Source: UBA7662 sp943369355
Lineage (GTDB): Bacteria; Bacteroidota; Bacteroidia; UBA7662
Direction of reading: 5' to 3'
Length of the DNA stretch: 64,000 bases
NCBI GenBank assembly: GCA_943369355.1
Contig: CALRMX020000004.1
Location: forward strand, 310,001-374,000
Below, in pieces: positions 9,403-19,357 of the stretch; the stretch's first letter is position 1, and the number at the start of each line of letters is the position of its first letter. The position numbers and the translations under genes are program-made. The notes under the pieces were generated by a model. It made no database searches. It saw only the letters and a list, made by a program, of their open reading frames with translations, and had not been told where the DNA came from.

Positions 9403-11666
9403 CGGTTGCGGGTTTGAGCGTCGACTACCGCAATGGTGACCATGTTCACTATTTCACGCACGTTGCTACCTAGCTGTAAGATGTGTACCGGCTTTTTAAG
9501 GCCAATAAGCACCGGGCCAATGGCCTCGGCAGCGCCGAAACTTTGCAAAAACTTATAGGTCATGTTCGCCGAGGCTAGATCGGGGAAGATGAAGGTATTG
9601 GCCTTTTTGCCGACCAACTCACTGAAAGGAAAATTCTCTTCGAGTATTTCGGGATTCAAAGCAAAATTGGCCTGTACTTCACCGTCGACCACCAAACCGG
9701 GGTAATGTTCTTTGAGCAAGGCGGTGGCTTTGGCCATCTTCTCGGGTACTTCACCTGCTACCGAGCCAAAGTTGGAATAACTCAGCATGGCTACAATCGG
9801 TTTCTGGCCAAGACGCTGTACGGCTTTGGCGGTCGAAACCGTAATGTCGACCAGTTCTTCGGCTGAAGGGTTTGGATTTACCGAGGTATCGCTAAAGTAG
9901 TACTGTCCCTGTTTGGTAAGCATGATGTACATACCCGAGGCACGTTTGGCATCGGCACTCATGCCAATCACCTGCAAAGCTGGCTTCATGGCATGGGCAT
10001 ATTTGCGGGTAATGCCGCTTACAAAGGCATCGGCATGTCCTGCCTCAACCATCATACAGCCGTAGTAGCTGCGGTTCATCAACAATTTGTAGGCGTCGTA
10101 TTTGGTTACGCCCTTACGCTGCCGCTTCTGGAACAAGTATTCGGCATACTCATCCATATAGGGTGGATCTAACAGCGGGTCGATAATGGGCATATTCGAA
10201 ATATCCAAACCATTTTCGGCCGCAATTTTTTGGATGAGCTCGGCATTGCCCAACAAGATGGGTTTAGCAATACCTTCGTCGCAGCTGATTTGGGCAGCCT
10301 TAAGTACCTTGAAGCTGTCGGCATTGGCAAAAACCACCCTTTTCGGGTCATGTTTAGCTTTTTGGGTGAGTAGGCTGATAAATTTATCGTCGAGGCCGAG
10401 GCGCTTCTTCAACTCGAGGTGATAGGTTTGCCAATCGGTAATCGGGTGCCGCGCTACGCCACTTTCCATAGCTGCACGCGCCACGGCAGGCGATATGGTA
10501 TAAATCAAACGCGGGTCGAAAGGCTTGGGGATGATGTAATTGCGCCCAAAAGTGATGTTCTTCTCACCATAAACCAGGTTCACCACATCGGGTACCGGGG
10601 TTTTGGCCAGCTCGGCCAAGGCTTTCACCGCGGCAAGCTTCATCTCTTCGTTGATGCGGGTGGCGCGCACATCCAGCGCCCCCCGGAAAATGTACGGGAA
10701 GCCCAGCACGTTGTTTACCTGATTGGGATGGTCGCTGCGTCCGGTAGCCATGATGATGTCTTCGCGGGCAGCAATGGCCAAATCGTAGGCTATTTCGGGG
10801 GTAGGATTGGCCAGTGCAAACACAATGGGGTTTTTGGCCATCGAACGCACCATGTCTTGGGTAACTACATTGCCCTTGCTTAGGCCCACAAATACGTCGG
10901 CGCCACGCATGGCGTCTTCCAGCGTGTGCAGGTCCTGACTGGTTGCAAAATAACGTTTGTTCTCGTCGAGGTCGGTACGTTCGGCTCGCAAAACGCCCTT
11001 AGAGTCGAGCATCACGATATTTTTACGCTTCACGCCCAACGCTTCGAAAAGCCTGCTGCAGCTGATGGCCGAAGCTCCGGCACCGTTGATCACCAACTTC
11101 ACCTTTTCGAGTTTTTTGCCGGCCAGTTCCACGGCATTCAGCAGGGCTGCACCACTGATGATGGCCGTGCCGTGTTGATCGTCGTGCATGATGGGGATGT
11201 TCATCTCCTCCTTCAGCCTGCGTTCTATTTCGAAACATTCGGGCGCCTTGATGTCTTCGAGGTTCACCCCACCAAAGGTGGGCTCCATGGCTTTCACTGT
11301 GGCACAAAAAGCGTCGACATCCTTTACGTTCAGCTCAATGTCGAATACGTCGATGTCGGCAAAAATTTTAAACAACAACCCTTTGCCTTCCATCACAGGC
11401 TTGGAAGCTTCGGGACCAATATCGCCCAAACCCAATACGGCTGTTCCGTTACTGATTACCGCTACGAGATTGCCTTTGGCGGTGTATTTGTAAACGTCGT
11501 CGGGATTTTTTTCGATCTCGAGGCAAGGTTCGGCCACACCTGGTGAGTAGGCGATGGCTAAATCGCGCTGACTGTTGGTGGGCTTGCTTGGGATGACTTC
11601 TATCTTACCAGGGCGTCCTTGACTATGATAGTCGAGTATGTCCTGTTTTTTGGTTTTTTCTTTCAT
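9399..11666 (-). CDS. maeB: NADP-dependent malic enzyme with C-terminal phosphotransacetylase-like domain (MaeB type)
   Basis: 755 residues, matching the large MaeB class. It decarboxylates malate to pyruvate with reduction of NAD(P). The N-terminal malic domain (to about residue 160) has AIAYSPGVAEPCLEI and MHDDQHGTAIISGAALLNA; the Rossmann domain has VINGAGASAISCSRLFEALG; from about residue 430 the protein is a PTA_PTB-like domain (RVVFANADSFKVLKAA, VSGITRKYAHAMKPALQVIG). In studied MaeB proteins the PTA part is regulatory (acetyl-CoA) and not a working phosphotransacetylase. Overlaps ruvA by four bases. The 101 bases to the next gene show no clear terminator. Confidence 0.95.
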   Translation of the reverse strand: MKEKTKKQDILDYHSQGRPGKIEVIPSKPTNSQRDLAIAYSPGVAEPCLEIEKNPDDVYKYTAKGNLVAVISNGTAVLGLGDIGPEASKPVMEGKGLLFKIFADIDVFDIELNVKDVDAFCATVKAMEPTFGGVNLEDIKAPECFEIERRLKEEMNIPIMHDDQHGTAIISGAALLNAVELAGKKLEKVKLVINGAGASAISCSRLFEALGVKRKNIVMLDSKGVLRAERTDLDENKRYFATSQDLHTLEDAMRGADVFVGLSKGNVVTQDMVRSMAKNPIVFALANPTPEIAYDLAIAAREDIIMATGRSDHPNQVNNVLGFPYIFRGALDVRATRINEEMKLAAVKALAELAKTPVPDVVNLVYGEKNITFGRNYIIPKPFDPRLIYTISPAVARAAMESGVARHPITDWQTYHLELKKRLGLDDKFISLLTQKAKHDPKRVVFANADSFKVLKAAQISCDEGIAKPILLGNAELIQKIAAENGLDISNMPIIDPLLDPPYMDEYAEYLFQKRQRKGVTKYDAYKLLMNRSYYGCMMVEAGHADAFVSGITRKYAHAMKPALQVIGMSADAKRASGMYIMLTKQGQYYFSDTSVNPNPSAEELVDITVSTAKAVQRLGQKPIVAMLSYSNFGSVAGEVPEKMAKATALLKEHYPGLVVDGEVQANFALNPEILEENFPFSELVGKKANTFIFPDLASANMTYKFLQSFGAAEAIGPVLIGLKKPVHILQLGSNVREIVNMVTIAVVDAQTRNR

Positions 11667-11767
11667 TTCCTGGGGTTAGGAGAACGGGCAAAGGTACATA
11701 AAAATGTAGGTAGGCAACTGCCAAATGGCATCGAAAAGTGGCTTGAAAAGGCTCAAAAGACTTGACC

Positions 11768-14725
11768 TCAGTAGGTCACGTACAGTTGAAAGGTTTTAGA
11801 TAGCGGTGTTTTGCCACAAAAGTTGGCCTTCAGCCGAACCAAGTAGCTACCGCCTTCAACCTTCCTGCCGGTTTGCTGGTTGATGCCTCCCCACGAAGTA
11901 AAAGGATTGGTGGTACGAAACACTTCCTGGCCCCAGCGGTTTAATACCACCATCTCGTAATCGGGAGCAAAAGAAGTCAGCGGCACCAAAGCATCGTTTA
12001 CGCCATCACCATTCGGGGTTATCACGTTCGGCAATTCCTTAAAACACTCACTTACCTGTATCTCAAGCGAGTCGGTAGCACTGCATCCAAACTCGTCGGT
12101 GAGCTGTAGGATATACCTTCCGGAGGAGGTAATGCCATAACCGGGGTCGGTACTATTCCCTTCGGGACCTGTCCAGAAAAAGGCGGTGCCGGGTACATTG
12201 CTTACCAGGGTAAATACATCGTCTTCGCATACGCAAGTATCGCCTGGCAGCTGCAGGGGTGGTGTATCGCGCACTTCAATGTAACGCGTGAGGGTATCGA
12301 AGCCATTGCAAGCGGTGGCACTTTGCACACGCAAGTTGATGCTGTAAATGCCTGGAGTAATGAAGCTGAACTGCGGCTCACGCAGGTTACTGGTTTGTCC
12401 GTCGCTGGTAGTCCAAGTCCAAGTGGTGCTACCGTCGCTACGCGATAAATCGGTCATTTGCAGGTTTGCCAAGGGCGCACAAAAGGTGGGTGGATCTACC
12501 CAGCCAAAGTTGGCCCGAACGCCTGTTTCCAATTCAAAGGCAATTTTCAGTGCGGCATTGTTGCAGTCGTTCACGCCAGGAGCGCCACGAACGGGCGACC
12601 ACGAACCGGGCGTGGTCGGAAAGTTATCGGTACCGCAGCCTGCACAAATCGCCTGGTACATCACCCCACGGGGATCGAACCGACTCGTGCCGCCGTCAAC
12701 ATGGTCCTGACTGCCATTGCCGCCATAATAGGTGGCGAAACTCATGGTCAGCATGTCTTGCGAAAATGCCGCCAGGTAAAAGTCGAAGCCGTCGCTAGTG
12801 GTTTGGATGGCGTTATTCGTTCGGGTGAGGTTGGTAGGGCCGGGCTGCGGAACTCCATCGATTTTGCCCGTCCAGCCCGAAAGGTAGATGTTTCCGCAGA
12901 TGTCGATCAAAAAAGCCGAGGGTGATAGGTCGGGGAACTTGCTCCTGCTTCCGTAACGACCGAGCCACTGCAGCGTATCAAGCCCCGCTGAAAAACGCGC
13001 AACATATTGTCCGCTGCGGGCATCGTTGTAGTTGGTGCCGAAGGTAACGAGGTTCGAGTCGGTTTGTCCGTTCACGTACACCCTCCCAATATCGTCAACA
13101 TCCACAAAAAACAGCTGGTCGTAACCCGCCGAACCAAGATAGGTCATGAAGTTCAAGCCACCGCTAGCGGGGTTGAGCTGTGCGAGTATGCCATCGAGGC
13201 CGCCAGCTCGGTTGGCTTGGAAAGCACCCGTAGAAGTCGGTAACCCGCTGCTGAGGGTGCCGCCCACCACGGCCAACTGATTACCGCGAACGCGGCCGCC
13301 ATACAAGGCGTCGGCTTCGCTGCCACCGAGATAGGTCATCCAACGCAGCTGACTCAAATTATCACTGAAGCGTGCGACCAAACCGTCGCAAAAACCACCG
13401 CCATATGCGGGTTGCATCACACCGGTGGTGGTGGGAAGGTTGGGGTCGTTGGTAACGGTAACTACGATAATCTCGTCGTTTTCGGTAATCTGCACGTCGC
13501 CACGGTAGTCGTCGGCGTACTGGTATTTGAGCGGAGCCAAGGTGTTGAGCCCGTCGTTTTGGTTGCCGCCCAGGTAGGTGCCGCCCAGCATCTGACTGCC
13601 GTCGGGACTGAGCACGGTCAAAAACAGGTCGTAGCCGCCATTGAAAGTGGTATCGTAGGCCGTTGGTGTCCTTGGGAAGTTGGTGCTTCGGGTAGTGCCC
13701 ATAACCACCAGTTCATTGCGGCTATTGGTATTTAGCGAATGCGGATGTTCGTCGCGGTTGCCGCCAAGGTAGGTGGCGTAAACGAGTTGACTACCGTTGC
13801 TGTTGAGTTTCATTACCGCCACGTCGAAATTGAGCCCCAGGTTGCCATCGACGGTATTTCCAACAAAATCGGTCTGAAATGCTCCGGCCGTGACGGGATA
13901 CCCTGCCCCGAAAACGATACCTGCGGTGGTGAAGTTGCCCTGCCGGTCGGGTGTGGCAGTATAGCCAAAATTATTGGAAGTGCTTCCGCTGTAGGTGGCA
14001 AACACCAAGGCTGGGTCGAGCACTAGCGGGTAATCGTTGTCGTAACCTTCGGGAAAGCTAAACCGAAGTTGGTCGGTACCATCGAGCACATACTGCGCCC
14101 GCACAGGCTGCTTGCCGAAAGGCGTTTCGCTCCAGCATACTGGCGCCATGAGCATAAACTCACCCAGCGAGGTGCCGATGTGCAGGCGGCCATTTTTGAT
14201 GTAAAGTTTGTCGGCACCGCGGTACCGGATACGCACCACCGAGGGGTCGGCACCAGGCGCTACGATAAAATCGAACTTAAACTGCCCTCCTTCCGAACCG
14301 TACACCAAGTCGATGCCTGGGTATACACCCGACTCGGTGACTTTGCCATACGCGCGTACGCCGCTGCGCCAACGACGCTGTTCGCCTAAAAAATAGTTGA
14401 ACGTACCCTCACCCACAGCCGCAGCATCAAATTTACCGACACTCGAGCTGCCCGGGAAGTCGATGAACAAAGCATGCAAGCCAATCTGACCCGACTTGTG
14501 GTGGTGTGCATCGTGCACTTCGTCGGGTTTGTAGGCCACGAGGCGGAATTCGCCCTTGCCAATAAAGGTTTGAAAGGCACCAAAACGTGCTTCGTACCGG
14601 AAATCGCCCTCCCATTGCCCAGTATTGGGCACATACACTGCCGCGGGCTCAGCCACTTTTTGCTGGGCAGCAGCCGTAAAAGCAACGGCGCTGAAAAGGG
14701 CTAGGCATATGACTCGCAAAAACAT
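11768..14725 (-). CDS. Large secreted SBBP/PKD protein with CHU_C gliding-associated C-terminus
   Basis: 985 residues. Signal peptide MFLRVICLALFSAVAFTAAA; an N-terminal domain of the DUF7948 kind that precedes SBBP proteins (about 25-230); a run of SBBP beta-propeller-like repeats (about 245-720; recurrent LVYATYLGG, QMLGGTYLGG, LRWMTYLGG, LNFMTYLGS blocks); a PKD domain near 750-830 (TTWTWTTSDGQ); an Ig-like module; and a C-terminal CHU_C domain (NVITPNGDGVNDAL, VVLNRWGQEVFRT). The CHU_C end is a T9SS type B sorting signal, so I expect export through SprA and surface attachment. The repeat domains suggest an adhesin or matrix protein; no catalytic motif was seen. Confidence 0.9.
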   Translation of the reverse strand: MFLRVICLALFSAVAFTAAAQQKVAEPAAVYVPNTGQWEGDFRYEARFGAFQTFIGKGEFRLVAYKPDEVHDAHHHKSGQIGLHALFIDFPGSSSVGKFDAAAVGEGTFNYFLGEQRRWRSGVRAYGKVTESGVYPGIDLVYGSEGGQFKFDFIVAPGADPSVVRIRYRGADKLYIKNGRLHIGTSLGEFMLMAPVCWSETPFGKQPVRAQYVLDGTDQLRFSFPEGYDNDYPLVLDPALVFATYSGSTSNNFGYTATPDRQGNFTTAGIVFGAGYPVTAGAFQTDFVGNTVDGNLGLNFDVAVMKLNSNGSQLVYATYLGGNRDEHPHSLNTNSRNELVVMGTTRSTNFPRTPTAYDTTFNGGYDLFLTVLSPDGSQMLGGTYLGGNQNDGLNTLAPLKYQYADDYRGDVQITENDEIIVVTVTNDPNLPTTTGVMQPAYGGGFCDGLVARFSDNLSQLRWMTYLGGSEADALYGGRVRGNQLAVVGGTLSSGLPTSTGAFQANRAGGLDGILAQLNPASGGLNFMTYLGSAGYDQLFFVDVDDIGRVYVNGQTDSNLVTFGTNYNDARSGQYVARFSAGLDTLQWLGRYGSRSKFPDLSPSAFLIDICGNIYLSGWTGKIDGVPQPGPTNLTRTNNAIQTTSDGFDFYLAAFSQDMLTMSFATYYGGNGSQDHVDGGTSRFDPRGVMYQAICAGCGTDNFPTTPGSWSPVRGAPGVNDCNNAALKIAFELETGVRANFGWVDPPTFCAPLANLQMTDLSRSDGSTTWTWTTSDGQTSNLREPQFSFITPGIYSINLRVQSATACNGFDTLTRYIEVRDTPPLQLPGDTCVCEDDVFTLVSNVPGTAFFWTGPEGNSTDPGYGITSSGRYILQLTDEFGCSATDSLEIQVSECFKELPNVITPNGDGVNDALVPLTSFAPDYEMVVLNRWGQEVFRTTNPFTSWGGINQQTGRKVEGGSYLVRLKANFCGKTPLSKTFQLYVTY

Positions 14726-14845
14726 GGCGACAATTTCAGAAAAAAAACAACGCTGTGTCCGTATTTTAAGTAATCTTAATGCAGAAAAGTGCTGTTAAAT
14801 AAGGTCAATTTTTGCATTTCTGCCCGTGAAGCCCGCGCAGGATTC

Positions 14846-14853
14846 TAATTTTG
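14846..14853 (+). promoter_or_regulatory. Possible -7 box for the TolC operon
   Basis: TAATTTTG matches the Bacteroidota -7 consensus TAnnTTTG and lies 28 bases before the tolC-like ATG at 14882. A TTTG at 14811-14814 is too far upstream to be a standard -33 box, so only half of the promoter is supported. Confidence 0.35.
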
Positions 14854-14881
14854 ACCGTGAGTAGTCGTTATTCACCCACGT

Positions 14882-16312
14882 ATGTACAAAACCCTGCTAC
14901 TGACCCTAACGCTTGCCAGCCCGGCGCTGGCTCAGGTCAATCCAGAACCCTGGACGCTCGAACGTTGTGTTACTCACGCCATGCAGAACAATATCACCGT
15001 TCGCCAGGCCGAGTTGCAACTCAACAACAGCCGCGCCGATTTGAATGCCGCCAATGCCAATCGCCTGCCGACGCTCAATGCCAACGCCAATTTGTCGTTG
15101 AATACCGGCCGTGTGATCGACCCTTTTACCAACACCTTCTCCGAGCGCACCATTGAGTCGAACCAGTTAAGTCTTCAAGCCGGCGTACCGCTTTGGACAG
15201 GCTTGCAGATCACCAACAACGTCAAAGCGCAGCGTTTTTCGTTCATGGCGAACATGAAGGAGCTGGAAGTTACCCGCAACAACATCGGGCTGAGTGTCGC
15301 CAACCTGTACTTGCAGGTGCTCTTGAGCCAGGAGTTGTTGGCCGTTGCCGAAACCCAGCTCGAAACCACCCGCGAGCAGGTAAACCGCACCGAGAAGTTG
15401 GTGAATGCCGGCACGTTGAGTCTCGATAACCTTCTCAACCTCAAGGCGCAGCTCGGCAACGAAGAGGTGAATGTGGTGAATGCCCGCAATGCTGTGACCA
15501 ACAACTTGGTGAACCTGGCCTTGCTGCTACAGCTACCCGACCCCGATAATTTCCGTATTGTAAAGCCTGTGCGCCTCGAAACCGGCGTGGTGCTCCAGCC
15601 CGAGATTGATGGCGTATTTAACACGGCCCTCGACAACCAGCCCGCCATCCGTGCCGCCGATCTCCGCACCCAGCAAGCCCGTTACAGCCTGGCAGCAGCC
15701 AAAGGTGCACGATCGCCTCGGTTATCGGCCTTTGCCAACCTCAGCACCCTGTACTCCGACTCGCGGGTGCGTGCCACCGGAAGCCCTACCTTCAACGGTA
15801 TCGAAACACCCATCGGCTACATCCAGGGCGACCCCACCCAAATCGTTGTACAGCCTGGCTTCAACCTACCCCCCACGGAGGTAGTGCCGCGGGGTACCCA
15901 GTTCAACGACAACCTTGGCTACGGCTTTGGGCTGAGCTTGCAAATTCCTATACTCAACAACTGGCAGGTGAATACCCAGATCCAACGTGCCAAAAACGCC
16001 TATACCATCTCGCAGCTACAGCTCGAAGGTGCCCGCAACAGCCTCTTCACCGACGTAGCCACAGCGGTTACTGCCTACCGGGCCGCAGCCAGCCGCGTAG
16101 CAGCCAACGAACGGAATACCGAAGCCTCTCGCGAGAGCTATAAGTTCAGCGAGCTGCGCTTCAACCAAGGGCTGCTGAACTCGGTCGACTTCCTCAACGC
16201 CAAAAACCGGGCGCAAATCGCCGAATCGAATTTGTTGCAAGCCCGCTATGAATTACTTTTTCGAGCAAAAATTTTGGATTTTTACCTCGGCAAACCCATC
16301 GTACTGAACTAA
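14882..16312 (+). CDS. TolC-family outer-membrane efflux protein
   Basis: 476 residues with signal peptide (MYKTLLLTLTLASPALA). Two OEP repeats typical of TolC are visible: about 25-215 (LERCVTHAMQNNITVRQAEL, then long Asn/Gln/Leu-rich coiled helices) and about 225-465 (QPAIRAADLRTQQARYSLAA; final SELRFNQGLLNSVDFLNAKN and LLQARYELLFRAKILDFYLG). Such trimers form the outer-membrane duct of tripartite efflux pumps. The stop overlaps the start of the HlyD-type adaptor (TAATG), so the two are co-translated. Confidence 0.93.
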   Translation: MYKTLLLTLTLASPALAQVNPEPWTLERCVTHAMQNNITVRQAELQLNNSRADLNAANANRLPTLNANANLSLNTGRVIDPFTNTFSERTIESNQLSLQAGVPLWTGLQITNNVKAQRFSFMANMKELEVTRNNIGLSVANLYLQVLLSQELLAVAETQLETTREQVNRTEKLVNAGTLSLDNLLNLKAQLGNEEVNVVNARNAVTNNLVNLALLLQLPDPDNFRIVKPVRLETGVVLQPEIDGVFNTALDNQPAIRAADLRTQQARYSLAAAKGARSPRLSAFANLSTLYSDSRVRATGSPTFNGIETPIGYIQGDPTQIVVQPGFNLPPTEVVPRGTQFNDNLGYGFGLSLQIPILNNWQVNTQIQRAKNAYTISQLQLEGARNSLFTDVATAVTAYRAAASRVAANERNTEASRESYKFSELRFNQGLLNSVDFLNAKNRAQIAESNLLQARYELLFRAKILDFYLGKPIVLN

Positions 16313-17724
16313 TGGCCCTACTCAAAAAATTAAAACCGCTGCATTACCTCCTAGGAGGTGTGGCACTGTTATTCATCGTTGCCCTCATCGGCAAAAGTGC
16401 CGGCTGGTTTGGCAAAGGCGACCTCATGAAGGTAGCCGTAGAAAAGGCCGAAAAGCGTACCATCGTTGAAACAGTATTGGCCAACGGCAAAATCCAGCCC
16501 GAGATAGAAGTTAAGTTAAGCTCGGAGATTTCGGGCGAAATTGTAGGCCTCTACATCAAAGAAGGTGACTCGGTAAAACAAGGACAATTGCTCGCGCGGG
16601 TGAACCCCGAGCTGGTCCTCGCGGCTATCGACCGTGGAGAAGCAGCCATCAACAGCGCCAAGGCACAGCTGGCCACAAGCAAAGCGCGCCTCAACCAGCT
16701 CAAAGCCACCTTCGACAACAACATCAAACCGTCGTACGAGCGTAATCAGAAGTTGTTTAAAGACAAGGTGATTAGTCAGGCTGAGTACGACATGGCCAAG
16801 GCCAGCTACGAAGCCGGATTGCAAGATTTGGAAGCCATGCGTCAGAGTGTGATTGCCGCCGAGTATTCCATCAAGAGCGCCGAAGCCACGCAGAAAGAAA
16901 CCCGAGAACAACTCTCGCGTACCAACATCTACGCACCTATTACGGGTATCGTGACCAAGTTGAGTGTAGAGGTAGGCGAACGTGTGGTGGGAACCATCCA
17001 GATGGCGGGCACCGAGATGATCCGTATTGCCGACCTCAACCGCATGGAAGCGCAGGTTGATGTGAGCGAAAGTGATGTAGTTCGGGTAAGTCTGGGCGAC
17101 AGTGTGATGGTGGAAGTAGATGCTTACCCCGGAAAAATCTTTCGCGGCATTGTGCGCGAAATTGCCAACTCGAGCAATAGCTCACTCGCGGGTATGGCCG
17201 ACCAGGTGACCAATTTTGGCGTGAAAATTACCCTGCTCAACGAAAGCTATGAAGCGCTGAGTCAGGTGAAAAAATACCCCTTCCGCCCTGGCATGAGCAC
17301 ATCGGTAGAGATCATGACCAACCGTGCCGACAATGTGCTCACCGTTCCCATTTCATCGGTCACAGTGCGCGCTTTTGATGCCGAAGGCAAGATACTCAGC
17401 GACCGCGATTTACGTGCCGCCAGCAAAAAAGACGGCGACGAAAGTGAAGAGGGAGAAGGCGAAGGAGCCGACGACGAAAACTTGGTGGATAAAGCCAAAA
17501 AAGCTGGTGGCAAGCTCGAAGAGGTGCTGTTTGTGTACGAAGGCGGCAAAGCCGTTGCCCGCAAGGTAAAAACAGGCATTCAAGACGACCGGTATATCCA
17601 AATACTCGAAGGTATCAGCGACAGCAGTCAGGTGATTAGCGCTCCTTTTTCGGCCATCAGCAAAAAGCTGAAGGACGGTGAAAAGGTAGAAAAAACTGCC
17701 AAAGACAAACTTTTCGAAGATTAA
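16312..17724 (+). CDS. HlyD/MacA-type periplasmic adaptor (membrane fusion protein)
   Basis: 470 residues. A single N-terminal membrane helix (about 10-30), a split lipoyl-like domain (GKIQPEIEVKLSSEISGEIV and NIYAPITGIVTKLSVEVGER), a long alpha-hairpin of about 100 residues between the halves (NSAKAQLATSKARLNQLKAT), a beta-barrel domain and a membrane-proximal domain. Close to MacA-type adaptors that couple ABC transporters to TolC. An acidic low-complexity stretch at about 377-392 (DGDESEEGEGEGADDEN) interrupts the last domain. The ABC ATPase/permease that normally follows is absent; gpsA starts at the stop codon instead (TAATG). Confidence 0.92.
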   Translation: MALLKKLKPLHYLLGGVALLFIVALIGKSAGWFGKGDLMKVAVEKAEKRTIVETVLANGKIQPEIEVKLSSEISGEIVGLYIKEGDSVKQGQLLARVNPELVLAAIDRGEAAINSAKAQLATSKARLNQLKATFDNNIKPSYERNQKLFKDKVISQAEYDMAKASYEAGLQDLEAMRQSVIAAEYSIKSAEATQKETREQLSRTNIYAPITGIVTKLSVEVGERVVGTIQMAGTEMIRIADLNRMEAQVDVSESDVVRVSLGDSVMVEVDAYPGKIFRGIVREIANSSNSSLAGMADQVTNFGVKITLLNESYEALSQVKKYPFRPGMSTSVEIMTNRADNVLTVPISSVTVRAFDAEGKILSDRDLRAASKKDGDESEEGEGEGADDENLVDKAKKAGGKLEEVLFVYEGGKAVARKVKTGIQDDRYIQILEGISDSSQVISAPFSAISKKLKDGEKVEKTAKDKLFED

Positions 17725-18728
17725 TGGCGGCTATTCCGAAAACCAAAGTCGCCGTAATCGGCGGCGGCAGCTGGGCTACCGCGCTAGTGAAGATGCTTAC
17801 CGACAACAAGGTAGATGTAAGTTGGTGGATGCGCGACTTGGAAAGTGTGAATTACATCAACAAGTATCACCACAACCCGCGTTACATACCCGGTGCGCAG
17901 CTCAAATTAAAAAAGGGAGCCGTAAGCAACGACTTGCGCAAGGTGGTTGCGCAAGCACGATTTGTCATCATGGCCGTGCCCGCAGCCTTTTTGAAAGAGG
18001 CACTCCAAAAGCTCAGCCCCAGTGACCTCGCCGATAAAGTGGTGGTAAGTGCCATCAAGGGTATGATCCCAAACGAGAATTTACTCATCGCCAACTTCTT
18101 CTTCAAATACTTCAATACGCAGGAAACACACTTTTTGGTGATCAGCGGGCCCTGCCATGCCGAAGAAGTAGCTCAGGAGAAGTTGAGTTACTTGACCATT
18201 GCCGGTCAAGATGCCACCGTTGCTGGCGAGTTTGCGGCTTTGCTACGTAACCGCTACATGAATGCCAATGTGAGCGAAGACATTTACGGCACTGAGTATG
18301 CCGCCGTGATGAAGAACATCTATGCTTTGGCCGGCGGCATCGCACACGGACTAGGGTATGGCGACAACTTCATCGCCGTGCTTATCTCCAACGCCATCAT
18401 CGAGCTCAAGCGCTTTTTGCGGGAGGTATATCCCATCAAACGCGACATCAAAGAAAGCGCCTACCTCGGCGACCTTTTGGTAACCGCCTACTCGCAACAC
18501 AGCCGCAACCGCACCTTTGGCAATATGATTGGCAAAGGCTACAGCGTTCGTTCGGCCCAGTTTGAAATGGCCATGGTCGCCGAAGGTTACTATGCCAGCA
18601 AATCGCTGCACCAACTCAACCTCAAATACAAAGTAGATATGCCCATTGCCGAAACCGTTTACCGGGTTTTGTACGAGGGGGCATCGGCCAAGGAGGAGTT
18701 TGCCGCTTTAACCGAAGCTTTGCGATAA
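17724..18728 (+). CDS. gpsA: NAD(P)H-dependent glycerol-3-phosphate dehydrogenase
   Basis: 334 residues, the family length. Reduces dihydroxyacetone phosphate to sn-glycerol 3-phosphate for phospholipid synthesis in the cytoplasm. N-terminal dinucleotide-binding loop VAVIGGGSWATAL, SGPCHAEEV, and the C-terminal domain with AAVMKNIYALAGGIAHGLGYGDN (catalytic Lys in MKN) and the RNRTFGNMIGKG segment. Its ATG overlaps the adaptor stop codon, and a GNAT gene follows three bases after its stop, so the run 14882-19250 is probably one transcript. Confidence 0.95.
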   Translation: MAAIPKTKVAVIGGGSWATALVKMLTDNKVDVSWWMRDLESVNYINKYHHNPRYIPGAQLKLKKGAVSNDLRKVVAQARFVIMAVPAAFLKEALQKLSPSDLADKVVVSAIKGMIPNENLLIANFFFKYFNTQETHFLVISGPCHAEEVAQEKLSYLTIAGQDATVAGEFAALLRNRYMNANVSEDIYGTEYAAVMKNIYALAGGIAHGLGYGDNFIAVLISNAIIELKRFLREVYPIKRDIKESAYLGDLLVTAYSQHSRNRTFGNMIGKGYSVRSAQFEMAMVAEGYYASKSLHQLNLKYKVDMPIAETVYRVLYEGASAKEEFAALTEALR

Positions 18729-18731
18729 ACC

Positions 18732-19250
18732 ATGCATCCCTTTGTTCCGCCGCCGCTACTCGAAGGCCCTAATTTGAGGCTCGAGCCGCTGTTGCCCGAA
18801 CATTTTGAAGAGCTGTATGCCTTGGCCAGCGACCCGTTGGTATGGGAACAACATCCTAACCGCAATCGCTGGCAACGGGAAGCATTTGAACGTTTTTTTG
18901 AAGGAGCCCTGCTGAGCGGCGGCGCCTACCGCATCGTCGAAAAAAGTAGCGGTAAGGCCGTGGGTAGCAGTCGATATTACGATTACCGGCCCGAGGAGCA
19001 AGTGGTGAATATCGGTTACACTTTTTTTGGCCGTGCTTACTGGGGCAAAGGCTACAATCCCGAAGCCAAGCAGCTCATGTTGTCGTATGCACTCGAGCAC
19101 GTTGAGTCGGTTGAATTTCACATCGGTGCCGTAAACAAACGTTCGCAAATCGCCATCGGCCGCCTCGGCGCAGTAAAAATCGACGAACGCCCCGTGACCT
19201 ACCACGGTGAGCAAGAAACGTTGAATTTTATTTACCGAATTAGCCGATAG
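18732..19250 (+). CDS. GNAT-family N-acetyltransferase (RimJ/RimL type)
   Basis: 172 residues. N-terminal L-EGPNLRLEPLLPEHFEELYA, a central strand pair (YRIVEKSSGKAVGSSRYYDY) and the acetyl-CoA-binding region (NIGYTFFGRAYWGKGYNPEA), followed by a conserved-looking AVNKRSQIAIGRLGAVK near 135-150. These match the Acetyltransf_3 group that acetylates protein N-termini or small amines. Substrate unknown. Three bases downstream of gpsA. Confidence 0.9.
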   Translation: MHPFVPPPLLEGPNLRLEPLLPEHFEELYALASDPLVWEQHPNRNRWQREAFERFFEGALLSGGAYRIVEKSSGKAVGSSRYYDYRPEEQVVNIGYTFFGRAYWGKGYNPEAKQLMLSYALEHVESVEFHIGAVNKRSQIAIGRLGAVKIDERPVTYHGEQETLNFIYRISR

Positions 19251-19357
19251 GCAGTTTTGCAGCCTCAGTCGCCCTCCAGCTTTTTTGCTCCGTCGCTTTT
19301 TTGTGAGCGTTCTTGGTCAAAACACAATGTGTATTATATTGCGAACAAAAAAAGCCA

